Positions 1-9,235 of a DNA stretch of 64,000 bases are shown here, in pieces; position 1 is the first letter of the stretch, and the number at the start of each line of letters is the position of its first letter. This DNA comes from Smallanthus sonchifolius (taxonomy: Eukaryota > Streptophyta > Magnoliopsida > Asterales > Asteraceae): NCBI GenBank assembly GCA_023525975.1, contig CM042034.1:20999501-21063500 (forward strand), read 5' to 3'. A model generated the notes under the pieces. That model did no database searches, had not been told where the DNA came from, and saw nothing but the letters and a program-made list of their open reading frames with translations. The position numbers and the translations under genes were made by a program.

Positions 1-832
1 AATTGAACTTGAATTGATAAGAATTTGAGTTAGTGTTTTGGGGCAAAATTAATTTCAACATGAAAAATCCATGAACCCTAGCTAAAAAGATGCAATTGAT
101 TCATAAAATTATTTGGAACTTACTGTAATAGGTCCCAAATTCTCAAATTAGAATTATTATACTTTTTTTTAAGTGTTCACATAGATTAATTGCAGTAGAC
201 TTGAAATGTTGAATTATTATACTGAATGAAAGGATTTTGCAAAGTGACAATTTGCATGTAAAACATTTGAGATGTTAAACTGAATGAAAGGAGTTATTGT
301 ATTATAAGTATACTTTAAAAATTACAATTTACAAGTAAATCTAAATCATGTTCAAGCAAACCTAGTCTAATCATTCTTCCTTTCAAGAATTATTGATATT
401 TGCAAACCTCTGTTGAATGCTTGATTAAACAGAAGCATTGTCTTGCCGTTAAAAAAAAAGCATTGTCTAGAACTCATATACAAATGGGAACCAACATAAT
501 ATAACAATTGGCATATATATTACCAACCCCATTACACACTCATATGCACTCCCCATCATCATTATTGAATCCCATAATCCTATGCCTTAATTATAAGAAA
601 GTCATAGAGAGGGCTTAGGTGATCCATGATTTAGGTTTTATCTTTCGTTTCCTTTTCGTTTGTTTCGGAATTATCAAAATGACTAGGATGTAACTGATAC
701 GAGAGCTCCGCTAAGTGTTCTGGCCGATGCAGTGGATCATTTGTGTCTGTATGCATCAGGAAATCGATTCATGGATCTCTCGATTCGACTCGAAATGGAA
801 GCAGGTTTATCTTGTGGAATCATATTGAATAT
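1..832. other. Gene-free AT-rich stretch
   Basis: No coding potential, splice-linked exons or recognisable repeat boundaries were seen. The few short open frames lack motifs and have no support. Confidence 0.5.
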
Positions 833-945
833 TTGATGATAAGCGGTGGAGCATGTGGTTTAATTCGATGCAAAACAAATATCCTTAATAGGGCAGCATG
901 GCTTGACATGTCACGAATCATCTTAACCACATGTACTAAAATAGA
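833..945 (+). pseudogene. Decayed plastid 16S rRNA fragment (NUPT)
   Basis: About 30 bases from 841, including GGTGGAGCATGTGGTTTAAT, match the conserved 16S rRNA segment around E. coli position 940. Downstream, GCTTGACATG then TCACGAATC follow the plastid version (CTTGACATGCCGCGAATCC) better than the mitochondrial one. The match is interrupted by substitutions and small insertions and fades after about 945. It is therefore read as an old nuclear insertion of plastid DNA and not as a functional rRNA gene. The upstream flank does not resemble plastid 16S, so only this piece is claimed. Confidence 0.7.
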
Positions 946-960
946 AGTGTATATGGCTAG

Positions 961-3239
961 GGCTCCCATAGGATAAAATGGTTTAGATATTCACTTCTTG
1001 GTCACTCCAATAGTTTTGCCTTTATCCCTGGTCTCAACAGTTTCTCTTTGTACCTCTTTATTTCCACTTGAGCCTGACACGTGTAGATCATCAAAAAACA
1101 TCCATCTGATGATGTCATCAATGATATAGATCCTTGTCCACTCAAGTTTGCTAACATAGCATACCATGCTCCATGCATCGTGAGGGATTTACTCTTGCAT
1201 ACCATAAGATAAATCCTCTCACCTCATCATAACTACTCAAATGGAGCATTTCCTTTTCGTAGTTGTCGCATGGGTGGATGGTGGGAGTGACCATGGGTGC
1301 TTGCCTGTGTGACCACATTGTTTGCGTCACTACTTCTCGTCATCTAGAGGAGAAATCAAAAGTGAACAGAGTGGCAAATACGAAGAGATTGAGTTCGAAA
1401 TCAGATGACGCTATTGAATAAGTAAGTATCTACCAAATTGGTTGTGATTCCAAATGTCTCACTTTCGACTTGGGGAAGTATAGATAGGTGATGAGAAAAG
1501 ATGACTGTGAAGTTATCCGCAAAACAGATAATACTGTTAGTCTCGCCACAGAGAGGGGTTCTCTCTGTGACCCGATTCCAGTGTGAGAAATAGTAATTGT
1601 TCTCAAATTAGTACTTCATCGGATAATGCATGGTATTTATACCCTTCTGTTCATGAGATCATCTAGTCACGTGTCAGGTGGGCTATGTCCTTCCGGTTAT
1701 CTGGATTCATGCTTCGTTATGCCGGTGCGATTGGGATGTAACCCCTTCACTAAGGTGGACAACTATATATGGCGATGTCTCGATAGGTATACTACAAATA
1801 GTGTGGAAATTGTGAAACATGTAGATGAAGATGAAGGATTGCTGTTTATTTATATTAATCTTGATTTTATAAACTTAGTTTTTATTTATGTTGATTTAAA
1901 ATATTTCAACATTAATTAATATTATTAAACGAATTTAGAATTATAAACCAAAGTAGAGGCTTTCATAATATATCAAGAACGAATTTGTTTTTCCTTTGGA
2001 GATGAAGAAACCGTACCAATTGAATAAAGAAGAAACTGATCGAATCCTTATGTGTGTATTTCACTAATTGGACAAACCCAATTAATACCGGACCCATTGT
2101 TTGGTCCCAAGCCCAAATCAACAAATGAAAGTATCAGTCCAAGGCCCATCATATTTACATCAAAACCCAATTCAAATAATTATTCAATTAATACACCCAA
2201 TATTATTAGAGATTTAATCCTTTAATAACCAATAATATTATTCGATCATCAAATTAATCCAATATCACTAAAATATGTTGATAACACTAAAATTATCAAT
2301 AAAATAAAAGATACAAATATTAAATATATATAGAAACCGTACTCATAAATTGTTTTGAGTAGGATTGATATATAATTACGGACATACTACATAGATGTAC
2401 TCTTTTTTCTAAGGTGTGAGGTATTAAACTATCGATATATAAAACAATTCAAGGCAAATTCCATTTTGTTCATGTTTTTGAATGGATTTAATTTATTCAA
2501 ACAAAATATAATAGCCTATAAAACAGTTTTAATATATTTATGATCTTACGGAACTTTTTTAATAGTTTGTTAAACTCCACATCCATCATCTTATTACAAA
2601 GAAGCTTTAAAGGAGAAGACCTTGTGAACAATAGACATTATAAGACTATGTTAGAATCCCGTGTATTACATGGATTAAATAAGTGTAATATTATATACTT
2701 AGTAATAAAAAATTGTATTTTTTGAAAAATAAATAAAATATTTTAATTAATAATTAATGAATTAGATTTGCAAAAAAGAATCATGATTCATTGATTCATA
2801 TATAAATTGCATTTTGGGGGACAAGGAGTATCACTTTCCAATATTTGCTTTTTGGCTTTTCTATTTTCCTCGAATAAAATTTTTAACTCTACAACTTTAT
2901 GATAGATCATGGCCTAATCATACCTACATCAATCTAAATTATATTATGAAAATTACAATGCCTATCCTAAAGTATTAAGAATAAAGTTATAAATAATTTC
3001 CATGGTGTATGCCCCTAGTTTTGAGAATGCCGAAATTAACATATGATGTTTTTTGTGCATATAAATTTAAAAATAACAGTTTGCAATCGCCAATATCTAA
3101 TATGTTATAAAATATAAAATAAAAAGAAATCGTATAATTACAAACTTTATGAAAAATATCACTGTAATATGAAAAATTATGAGAATAAACAAGTTAATCA
3201 AAAAAATTATAAAATAGTTATTGACTTTTAAATGGGTTG
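961..3239. other. Gene-free stretch with no identified element
   Basis: AT-rich sequence with no convincing exon. The part from about 1240 to 1800 is less AT-rich and could be an old LTR fragment, but I could not find boundaries. Near 2655 the motif CCCGTGTATTACATGG resembles the hairpin of the plant Helitron family seen intact elsewhere in this window, but no partner end was found. Confidence 0.4.
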
Positions 3240-3480
3240 TGGAGGTGTCGGATTATCAGCGTCTGTGCTATAAATGTGTCAGATTATGGTGTTTGGGTTG
3301 TGAAGGTGCCGGATTTATGAAGGGTGGGCTGTAAAAGAGCCTGATTGGCATTGACTTTTTAGTGGGCTATAAAGGTGCCAGATTTATGGAGTGTAGGCTC
3401 TGAATGTGCCGGATTATGGGTGCGTGGTATGGGTGTTTGGGCTATAAAGGTGTCGGATTAATTATGGATGTATGAGCTAT
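3240..3480 (+). repeat. Degenerate minisatellite, about 50-60 bp unit
   Basis: The phrases 'GGGCTRTAAAGGTGCCGGATTTATGG' in spirit (pieces such as GGTGCCGGATTTATG and GGGCTATAAAGGTG) recur five to six times with variable spacing and many substitutions. The array is G/T-rich on the plus strand, unlike the AT-rich flanks. No coding role is visible. Confidence 0.6.
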
Positions 3481-3699
3481 GAAGAAGTAAAAAATCAATG
3501 TCTATTTGAGCAAAAATTATGATCAATATTCCTATTATTAACATATTATTGGGCGTGAGAAGTAATAGTAATGTTTTCCTTTCTTTCTTTTCCTACTCAA
3601 AAGTTTTTTCTTTTATACATTTGCCACAAACTTAGTTTACTTTTTTTTTTTACTCAAAGTTTGTTTTTTATTGAATTGCCACAAAACTTCAACAGAGTA

Positions 3700-4076
3700 A
3701 AGTTTAGTTTTTTCCTTAAGTTTGATTTTTTTATAAAATTGCAACAAAAGTTTAATGGGTATTAGTAATAATTTCGTTTGTTAACTTTTTTAAAACGGGA
3801 TGCACGGTTTTGTTTATTTTTTTTTGTCAACGATCCGAGTATTTTTTTTATCGTACGCTATAACGTTAATAATTTCTTTTTTCTGTAATAACTTTCGTTT
3901 GTTAACTTTTTTTAAAACGAGATGCACGGGTTTGTTTGTTTTTTTTTTTCAGCGATCCGAGTTTTTTTATGGTACGCGATAATGACTCTGTGTTTAGACG
4001 TAAGTTTTATCCCCGTGGACGAGCCGAACCGATAACTACCAAACTCCTGCCGCGTAGCGCGGGAGAAAAAAACTAG
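3700..4076 (+). mobile_element. Helitron 3' portion (5' end not found)
   Basis: The right end has plant Helitron form: a GC-rich near-palindrome around GCCGCGTAGCGCGGG, a short A-rich spacer, then CTAG followed by the target T at 4077. Inside are two imperfect copies of a segment containing CTTTCGTTTGTTAACTTTTT and a G/A-rich tract (about 3770 and 3890). The same segment occurs in the Helitron inside the hnRNP gene near 47390 and 47680, so the two belong to one family. The 5' TC end could not be fixed. Confidence 0.6.
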
Positions 4077-4469
4077 TTCTCATAATTTTCCCACTATTAT
4101 AATACTTAATATCAACAAAAAAATATTGTATATTATCCATATAAGTCTGGATTTGTATATGTAACTTGACATTTGTCATGGATCATATTACTTTTCCATG
4201 CACCATTTCAGGAATCTTTCAAGGGGACTGAATTAAGAATCCGATGCTAATTCCTACCCCATACGTCCATATGTTTTTGAGATTGCTTATTAAAATATTG
4301 ATTGGCTCATTTCAAATAAAAGGTTTAAAATAAGCAACTAAAGGTTATTTATTACTTATAAATAAATAAGTAGTTTGGATAAACAATGCAAACATTCTAC
4401 TCTAACAGTATGGTCTATGGAATGCTCTCAGAAAGACCCCGGCTCAGTCGTAATCAGTCGTAATATAAC

Positions 4470-4495
4470 TTTTTATTGTATTAAAGCACGGCACT
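4470..4495 (+). repeat. Left copy of a direct repeat flanking the CACTA element
   Basis: The roughly 30 bases immediately before the CACTA terminus (AACTTTTTATTGTATTAAAG and onward) are matched with a few differences at 8866-8894, just beyond the right end. This is far longer than the 3-bp target duplication expected for CACTA elements. Confidence 0.6.
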
Positions 4496-4695
4496 CACTA
4501 CAAAAAATTGGGTCAATAGTGGCGACAAATGTCGCCGCTAATGCACCAAAATGTCGCCGCTAATACTAATAGCGGCGACAGTCGCCGCTAATACTCCACT
4601 TGTCGCCGCTATTACCTGTTGTCGCCGCTAATATACAACCATTAGCGGCGACAATTGTCGCCGCTAATACTCCTGTAGTCGCCGCTAATAACAAC
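4496..4695. repeat. CACTA left subterminal repeats
   Basis: At least eight copies of a 13-14 bp motif, TGTCGCCGCTAAT(A), occur in both orientations, some as back-to-back inverted pairs such as TAGCGGCGACAGTCGCCGCTA. In En/Spm elements such arrays bind the DNA-binding transposase protein. Binding here is inferred from position only. Confidence 0.8.
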
Positions 4696-5047
4696 AATGT
4701 CTGTTTTTGAAGTTTTTTCTGCATTTTCATTATTTTCAGTTTTCCTAAAACTTACATGAATTACAAAACCTGCATATTTTTTATTTTTTTGCCAAATATA
4801 ACAGAAACATAACCATAAAATTACTAATATATAAAGTTAAAACATAATGTAAAGGTTTTTGACCCATTTAATTTATTCCGAATCTTAATACAACATAAAA
4901 ACTAAACAATTAATCTTCATCCATATCGTCGTCGCCCTCGTTTTCGCCCTCGTCGTTGCCCCTGCTACTTTGTCCCATTTGTGAAAGATTAAACTTGTTA
5001 AGTTTATCTCTAAAACTCGGGTCGTCGAACAACATGTTAGTTAGTTC

Positions 5048-5879
5048 CTACAATTACATACAAATTTAGTTCCCACATATATATGTCTACATACATAAAA
5101 GTTTCAAGTCAAAACAATTCATTTTACATATATATATATATATACATGGATACAAGTTTTCCGGACAAAACGGGTCAAATGATTCATTTTACACATATAT
5201 GTCTACATACATACAAGTTTCGAGTCTAAACGGGTCAAATGATTCATTTTACCTATATATGTCTACATACATAGAACTTTAAAGGCTAAACGGGTCAAAT
5301 GATTCATTTTACACATATATGTCTACATACATACAAGTTTCGAGTCTAAACGGGTCAAATGATTCATTTTACATATATATGTCTACATACATAGAACTTT
5401 AAAGGCTAAACGGGTCAAATGATTCATTTTACACATATATGTCTACATACATACAAGTTTCGAGTCTAAACGGGTCAAATGATTCATTTTACATATATAT
5501 GTCTACATACATAGAACTTTAAAGGCTAAACGGGTCAAATGATTCATTTTACACATATATGTCTACATACATACAAGTTTCGAGTCTAAACGGGTCAAAT
5601 GATTCATTTTACCTATATATGTCTACATACATAGAACTTTAAAGGCTAAACGGGTCAAATGATTCATTTTACACATATATGTCTACATACATACAAGTTT
5701 CGAGTCTAAACGGGTCAAATGATTCATTTTACCTATATATGTCTACATACATAGAACTTTAAAGGCTAAACGGGTCAAATGATTCATTTTACACATATTT
5801 GTCTACATACATACAAGTTTCGAGTCTAAACGGGTCAAATGATTCATTTTACCTATGTGTAGGGGAGTGTAGGCTGCAC
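5048..5879 (-). other. Last intron of the CACTA transposase-like gene, filled by a tandem array
   Basis: On the minus strand the donor is CAG|GTGCAG at 5880/5879 and the acceptor is TTGTAG|GAACT at 5048/5047. Both sides are in phase 0, which restores an open frame into an acidic C-terminus and a stop. The splice assignment comes from reading frame and consensus, not from transcripts. Confidence 0.65.
5104..5856 (+). repeat. 60-bp tandem array with 120-bp higher-order period
   Basis: About twelve 60-bp monomers are arranged head to tail. Each has the core CTAAACGGGTCAAATGATTC followed by a run containing ATATGTCTACATACAT. Two types alternate strictly: one ends in a spacer with ACAAGTTTCGAGT, the other with AGAACTTTAAAGG. 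The real unit is therefore a 120-bp dimer repeated five times from 5221 with almost no divergence. The first one or two monomers (5104-5220) are more divergent, and the last is cut by unique sequence at about 5853. Confidence 0.95.
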
Positions 5880-6235
5880 CTGCGACTGCTCAAAATAATC
5901 CGGCGCTTGAGATGATGAAGGTTTAAACCCAATCCCTTTAATCCATCCGCGCCGAGTACCTAGGACCTTTTCAAATGCATCGACTTCGTTAAGTCGAGAT
6001 GAAGAAGTCCCTTGATTTGTTTGAGTTTGGGACTCTATCTCCATCTCTAATTGGGACTGTTTTTAATTTCACAAAGATGATTTAATACACACACAAATAC
6101 ATATTGAAAATTATACTTTAAATAAATACTTACAATTAGTTGCTCTGCTTCGCTGTCAACCGTCCCATCTTTACGTGTATGAGCAGCGCGGTACGTATCT
6201 AGTCGACTCTGAGCCTGTTTAACATTAAATATTAA

Positions 6236-6352
6236 TTATTTTATAACAAGAACTACTATATATAATACAAATAATACATGTATATATATACATAGATATA
6301 TATATATATATAATATATATAGCATTATTTTTTTATAACAAGAACTACTGTA
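6236..6352 (+). repeat. Short duplication with a TA run inside the CACTA gene
   Basis: The segment TTATAACAAGAACTACT occurs at 6241 and again at 6332, separated by a (TA)n-rich tract (6280-6315). It sits at the 5' splice site expected for the second transposase-like gene and probably broke or moved that site. Confidence 0.6.
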
Positions 6353-6505
6353 TGTCGACGTTCCTCCACGGTTTACGCATACTTGCTGTTTACGATTGGC
6401 TTGGTTAACTTTTGAATGTTTTTTATGTTTATCCGAACAAAAATGTTCAATAGCTCTCTGCCAATTATCCGGGTGCATCCCCTTTGGGACTTTGACCAAC
6501 GCTCT

Positions 6506-6636
6506 CGGGACATCATCAAACCCTCCAACCTTTTTAAATTGATTTGATGAATTGGATTTGCGATCTCTGTATCGCTTTTGATATATTGAATGAATGCCCA
6601 ACTTTAACTTTGTACGGTCGGGACATCATCAAACCC
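6506..6636 (+). repeat. 18-bp direct repeat at the TNP2 deletion junction
   Basis: CGGGACATCATCAAACCC occurs at 6506-6523 and 6619-6636, with partial similarity extending outwards. One copy lies just downstream of the TNP2 stop, the other inside the following gene. This looks like filler or template-switch sequence left by the deletion. Confidence 0.7.
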
Positions 6637-7570
6637 CTAGGCGAACATTTCGAGGTTCCCTCGAGAAGTAAGGGAATTTTATGTCAAATTCTTTCCACGA
6701 AGATCCATCAACAGGATGACGCATCGTACCCTTTTCTGATCGCCCAGTACTGTGCCAAATCATATCTTTTGCCGTGTGCCTTGAACAATACAAACGTCGT
6801 AGTCTAGGGGTCAAAGGAAAGTATCGTAAAACCTTGTGAGCTACCTTCTTGCCCTTTGTGTTTGTATCGACCCACCGACTCTCATTACAAACAGGACAAT
6901 TCTGCAATGAGTGGTGTTCTTTCCAGAAGAGAGCACAATCATTTTTGCACACGTGTATCGACTCATATCCCAAACCAATCTTCTTTAGTGTCTTTTTGGC
7001 TACGTAATGCGAAGCGGGAATCTTGTTGCCTTCTGGATGTGAAGATCGCAACAACTCGAGGAGCTCATCAAATGAACTATTAGTCCATTTATTCTTCACC
7101 TTGATATGCATAAGCTTTGCTAAAAAGTCAAGGAAAGAAAAATTAGTACAGCCGGGATATAATTCTGACTGGACTTCCTTTAACAGGTCTTCAAAATCAT
7201 CACATACACCGCTACTCTCTGTACCCGAGTTCCCTTCGTCGAGGTTGGTATCCTCCTCCATAATATCTTCAATAACGCCGGCCATATCGTTTCCTGGCAC
7301 AACGTCATCTACAACTACAACTTGAGGAATTAAACTTTCACCGTGATAGATCCAATCTGTGTACGTCCGACAGAAACCCCATGCATACAAATGAAACTTC
7401 ACTTTTACCCAGGATAGCATGACCGAATTCTGACATTTGGTACACGGACAAAACACAAAGCCTCTTTTGTCGACATGATCTTTGCACATCTCAATAAAAG
7501 ACTTGAGTCCTTTTTCATACTCCTCTGAGCTACGGTTTAGATTTTTAAGCCAACTTTTATCGACAACCAT
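6629..7570 (-). pseudogene. Truncated CACTA TNP2 transposase
   Basis: An open frame of 313 codons starts at the ATG at 7570 (MVVDKSWL...). The frame is open upstream too, but the MVVDKSWL start fits the family. The N-terminal transposase-associated domain shows DKSWL..RSSEEYEKG..FI and the cysteine motif FCPCTKCQN, then a WGF segment. The central part has the FLDFLAKLMHIKVKNKW region and C..DCALFWKEH...CPVC, typical of the Transposase_21 (TNP2) lead-in. The frame stops right after the conserved PRNVRLG motif, where the catalytic domain should begin, so roughly half the usual protein is missing. The 27 bases after the stop run straight into the second transposase-type gene, pointing to an internal deletion. 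Confidence 0.85.
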
Positions 7571-7621
7571 GATTAAGCTGAAACATAATTTAAGGTAATC
7601 AAAATGATGTGAACTTTGCAT

Positions 7622-8700
7622 CTTCTATACAACGGGTGGGGTGGGGTGGGGTGGGGTGGGGGTATTAGATAAATTTAATTAATTAATAATAACAGTAGTG
7701 GTGTTGGGGATAAGACCTAATTAAGAAATTATAGTTTAATGTAAAGAATTCTGTAATAATGCAATGCTTTTTCCTATGCTTAACTTTAAGATTAAATTTA
7801 AAACCTAAAAGGTGAGAGTTGAAAGTCGACCCTTTAACCTAAAAATGTGTGGACTTGAAGACTAAAGTAGCCACATATGTTGTTGGTAAGAGTTTCTTTC
7901 ATGATTAATTGGTTTTGATATATCTTAGAGAAGAAAAATAGACTTATTTGGGGAAAAAAAAAACTTATGCCTCTGTTGAAAGTCGACCCTTTAGCCTAAA
8001 TATATGGCACTTGCTAACTGTTATAGTAATACATAGATGCAATAATCTTTTTTGCCTATAAACTCTTTTACATCAAATCATCTTTGCAAAACTATCACCA
8101 GAAAATACATGACCGATTCTGTAGTTTAACAACTACGAATTTTGGTCTCAGATTGTTTAATATCATAATGATTAACACAAAACAGATTCTAATCATTAAT
8201 TGTCACAATATTATTTAACAAACATAAATCATAGGCATATGTATGCCTCCAAGTTCTATAGGCATATCATACATACCAGAAAAACGGCGACACGGAGCAG
8301 GGAGGGGTGAGGGTAGCCGGAGTCGGATCGTAAAACACCCTATATATAAGGCAAATTAGAACTTTAAGAAAAAATAGATGATACAATGAAGAGAAACCAT
8401 TTAAAGAGAAATTAGGGTAAACGATTTGAAGAGAAATCACTACCTTAAGTAGGTGGTCCGGCGAAGAGAAGGTGGTTTCTGGCGAGCAGTAGGTGGTCCG
8501 GCGAAGAGAAGGTGGTCGGCGAGCAGGTGCGGGTGTGTGGTGGAGGTGTTGGTCGGCGAGCAGGGGTGAGATCAGTGGAGGTGCGGTGGTCGGGAAGCAG
8601 CAGGGAGGTGGTGGCCGGCAAATTGTCGGAGATGGAGGTCTCGCGAGAGTAAGGGGAAAGTAGGGAAAAGGGGAAAGTGAGGCCAATGGAGGGAAATAGC
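7622..8700. other. CACTA internal region without recognised gene
   Basis: Holds a GGGGT pentamer run at 7632-7661, then AT-rich DNA, then a purine- and G/T-rich block (8440-8690) with a duplicated 28-bp phrase. The proline-rich minus-strand frame at 8267-8779 overlaps the subterminal repeats and is judged non-coding. Confidence 0.5.
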
Positions 8701-8861
8701 CCGCCATATTGTGCAGGGTATTAGCGGCGACCGTCGCCGCTAAAGCCTTTAAAACAACAACCGTCCGATTAAAATCCACTCCACCGTCAGATCTATATAA
8801 CCCGGATCGTAAGCAATAGCGGCGACGTTTCTAGGTGTCGCCGCTATTGACTCGTTTTCTT
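8700..8861. repeat. CACTA right subterminal repeats and terminus
   Basis: Inverted pairs of the same TGTCGCCGCTA motif lie at 8718-8742 and 8815-8848. They lead into the right terminus, which is homologous (inverted) to the inner left terminus but ends ...TTTTCTTACA where a TAGTG end is expected. Confidence 0.75.
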
Positions 8862-8865
8862 ACAA

Positions 8866-9060
8866 CATAACCTTTTATTGTATAAAGCACGATACACTAC
8901 AACAGTAACACCCTATACCGACGATATTTTTTAACCCTATACCAACGACTTGTCGGTACAGGGTTCGTCGGGATTGCTTCGTACCAATAGCTCAAATGTG
9001 TCGTCGGGATAAACGACATGTCGTCGGGACAGGTTGACCTATACGAATAAGCTTTTTAAC
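8866..9060 (+). mobile_element. Fragment of a second CACTA-like terminus
   Basis: After the right copy of the flanking repeat comes CACTACAACAGTAACACCCT at 8895. It is followed by repeated direct and inverted motifs such as TGTCGGTACAGGG and GTCGTCGGGA, the layout of a CACTA subterminal region of a different family. No opposite end was found before the IDD gene, so this is a fragment. Confidence 0.5.
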
Positions 9061-9235
9061 AAAGCACTCCAATAGTTTGAAATTGTGATTGTAACATATA
9101 TGTTTGAGCAATATTATGGATCTTTGGGAGCTCAAAAGTTTCTTCCTTTTGTATTACAACCACAAAAAGAACATGAAAATGTAATTAAATAGAAAAGGCA
9201 AAGAACCCTAATTTGATTAATACATGATCTATTAA

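Larger units (their letters stand above)
4910..6601 (-). pseudogene. CACTA second transposase-type protein (Transposase_24/Ptta-like), probably defective
   Basis: Minus-strand exons can be joined in phase: 6214-6134 (AQSRLDTYRAAHTRKDG...), 6056-5880 (...FEKVLGTRRGWIKGIG...), and 5047-4910 (ELTNMLFDDPSF..., acidic tail, stop). An upstream exon around 6601-6350 encodes a basic segment with DNWQRAIEHFCSDKHKKH and NQANRKQQ. The order, the KDG motif and the VLG(T)RRG motif are typical of the plant Ptta/En-Spm (Transposase_24) proteins that accompany TNP2. The donor of the first exon is unclear because a roughly 90-bp duplication (6236-6260 against 6325-6350) disrupts it. The start is also missing, since the reading frame joins directly to the truncated TNP2. 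Its last intron is almost entirely a tandem array. Confidence 0.7.
4496..8861 (-). mobile_element. CACTA (En/Spm) transposon, defective
   Basis: The left end starts CACTACAAAAAATTGGGTCA. The right end carries the inverted counterpart of the inner part of that terminus (TGTCGCCGCTATTGACTCG) but lacks a clean TAGTG. Both subterminal regions are packed with the direct and inverted motif TGTCGCCGCTAATA (4520-4690 and 8718-8850), as expected for transposase-binding repeats. The interior has two minus-strand transposase-type genes: a TNP2 fragment and a second multi-exon protein. A (GGGGT) run lies at 7632-7661, and a GA/GT-rich stretch with a duplicated GGTGGTCCGGCGAAGAGAAG lies at 8450-8520. TNP2 lacks its catalytic region, so the copy cannot be autonomous. 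Confidence 0.85.

Noticed and set aside
833..945. Functional or organellar 16S rRNA gene
   Set aside because: Only about 110 bp match and they contain indels. The surroundings are not plastid or mitochondrial.
3571..3982. Phe/Leu-rich open frames
   Set aside because: They read through T-rich Helitron sequence; low complexity and no conservation signal.
6544..7325. Plus-strand open frames opposite TNP2
   Set aside because: They overlap the well-supported minus-strand TNP2 frame and have no motifs.
8267..8779. Proline-rich 170-codon minus-strand frame
   Set aside because: It begins inside the CACTA subterminal repeats (reading them as ALAATVAANT) and runs through a low-complexity purine block. 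There is no domain and no splice partner.
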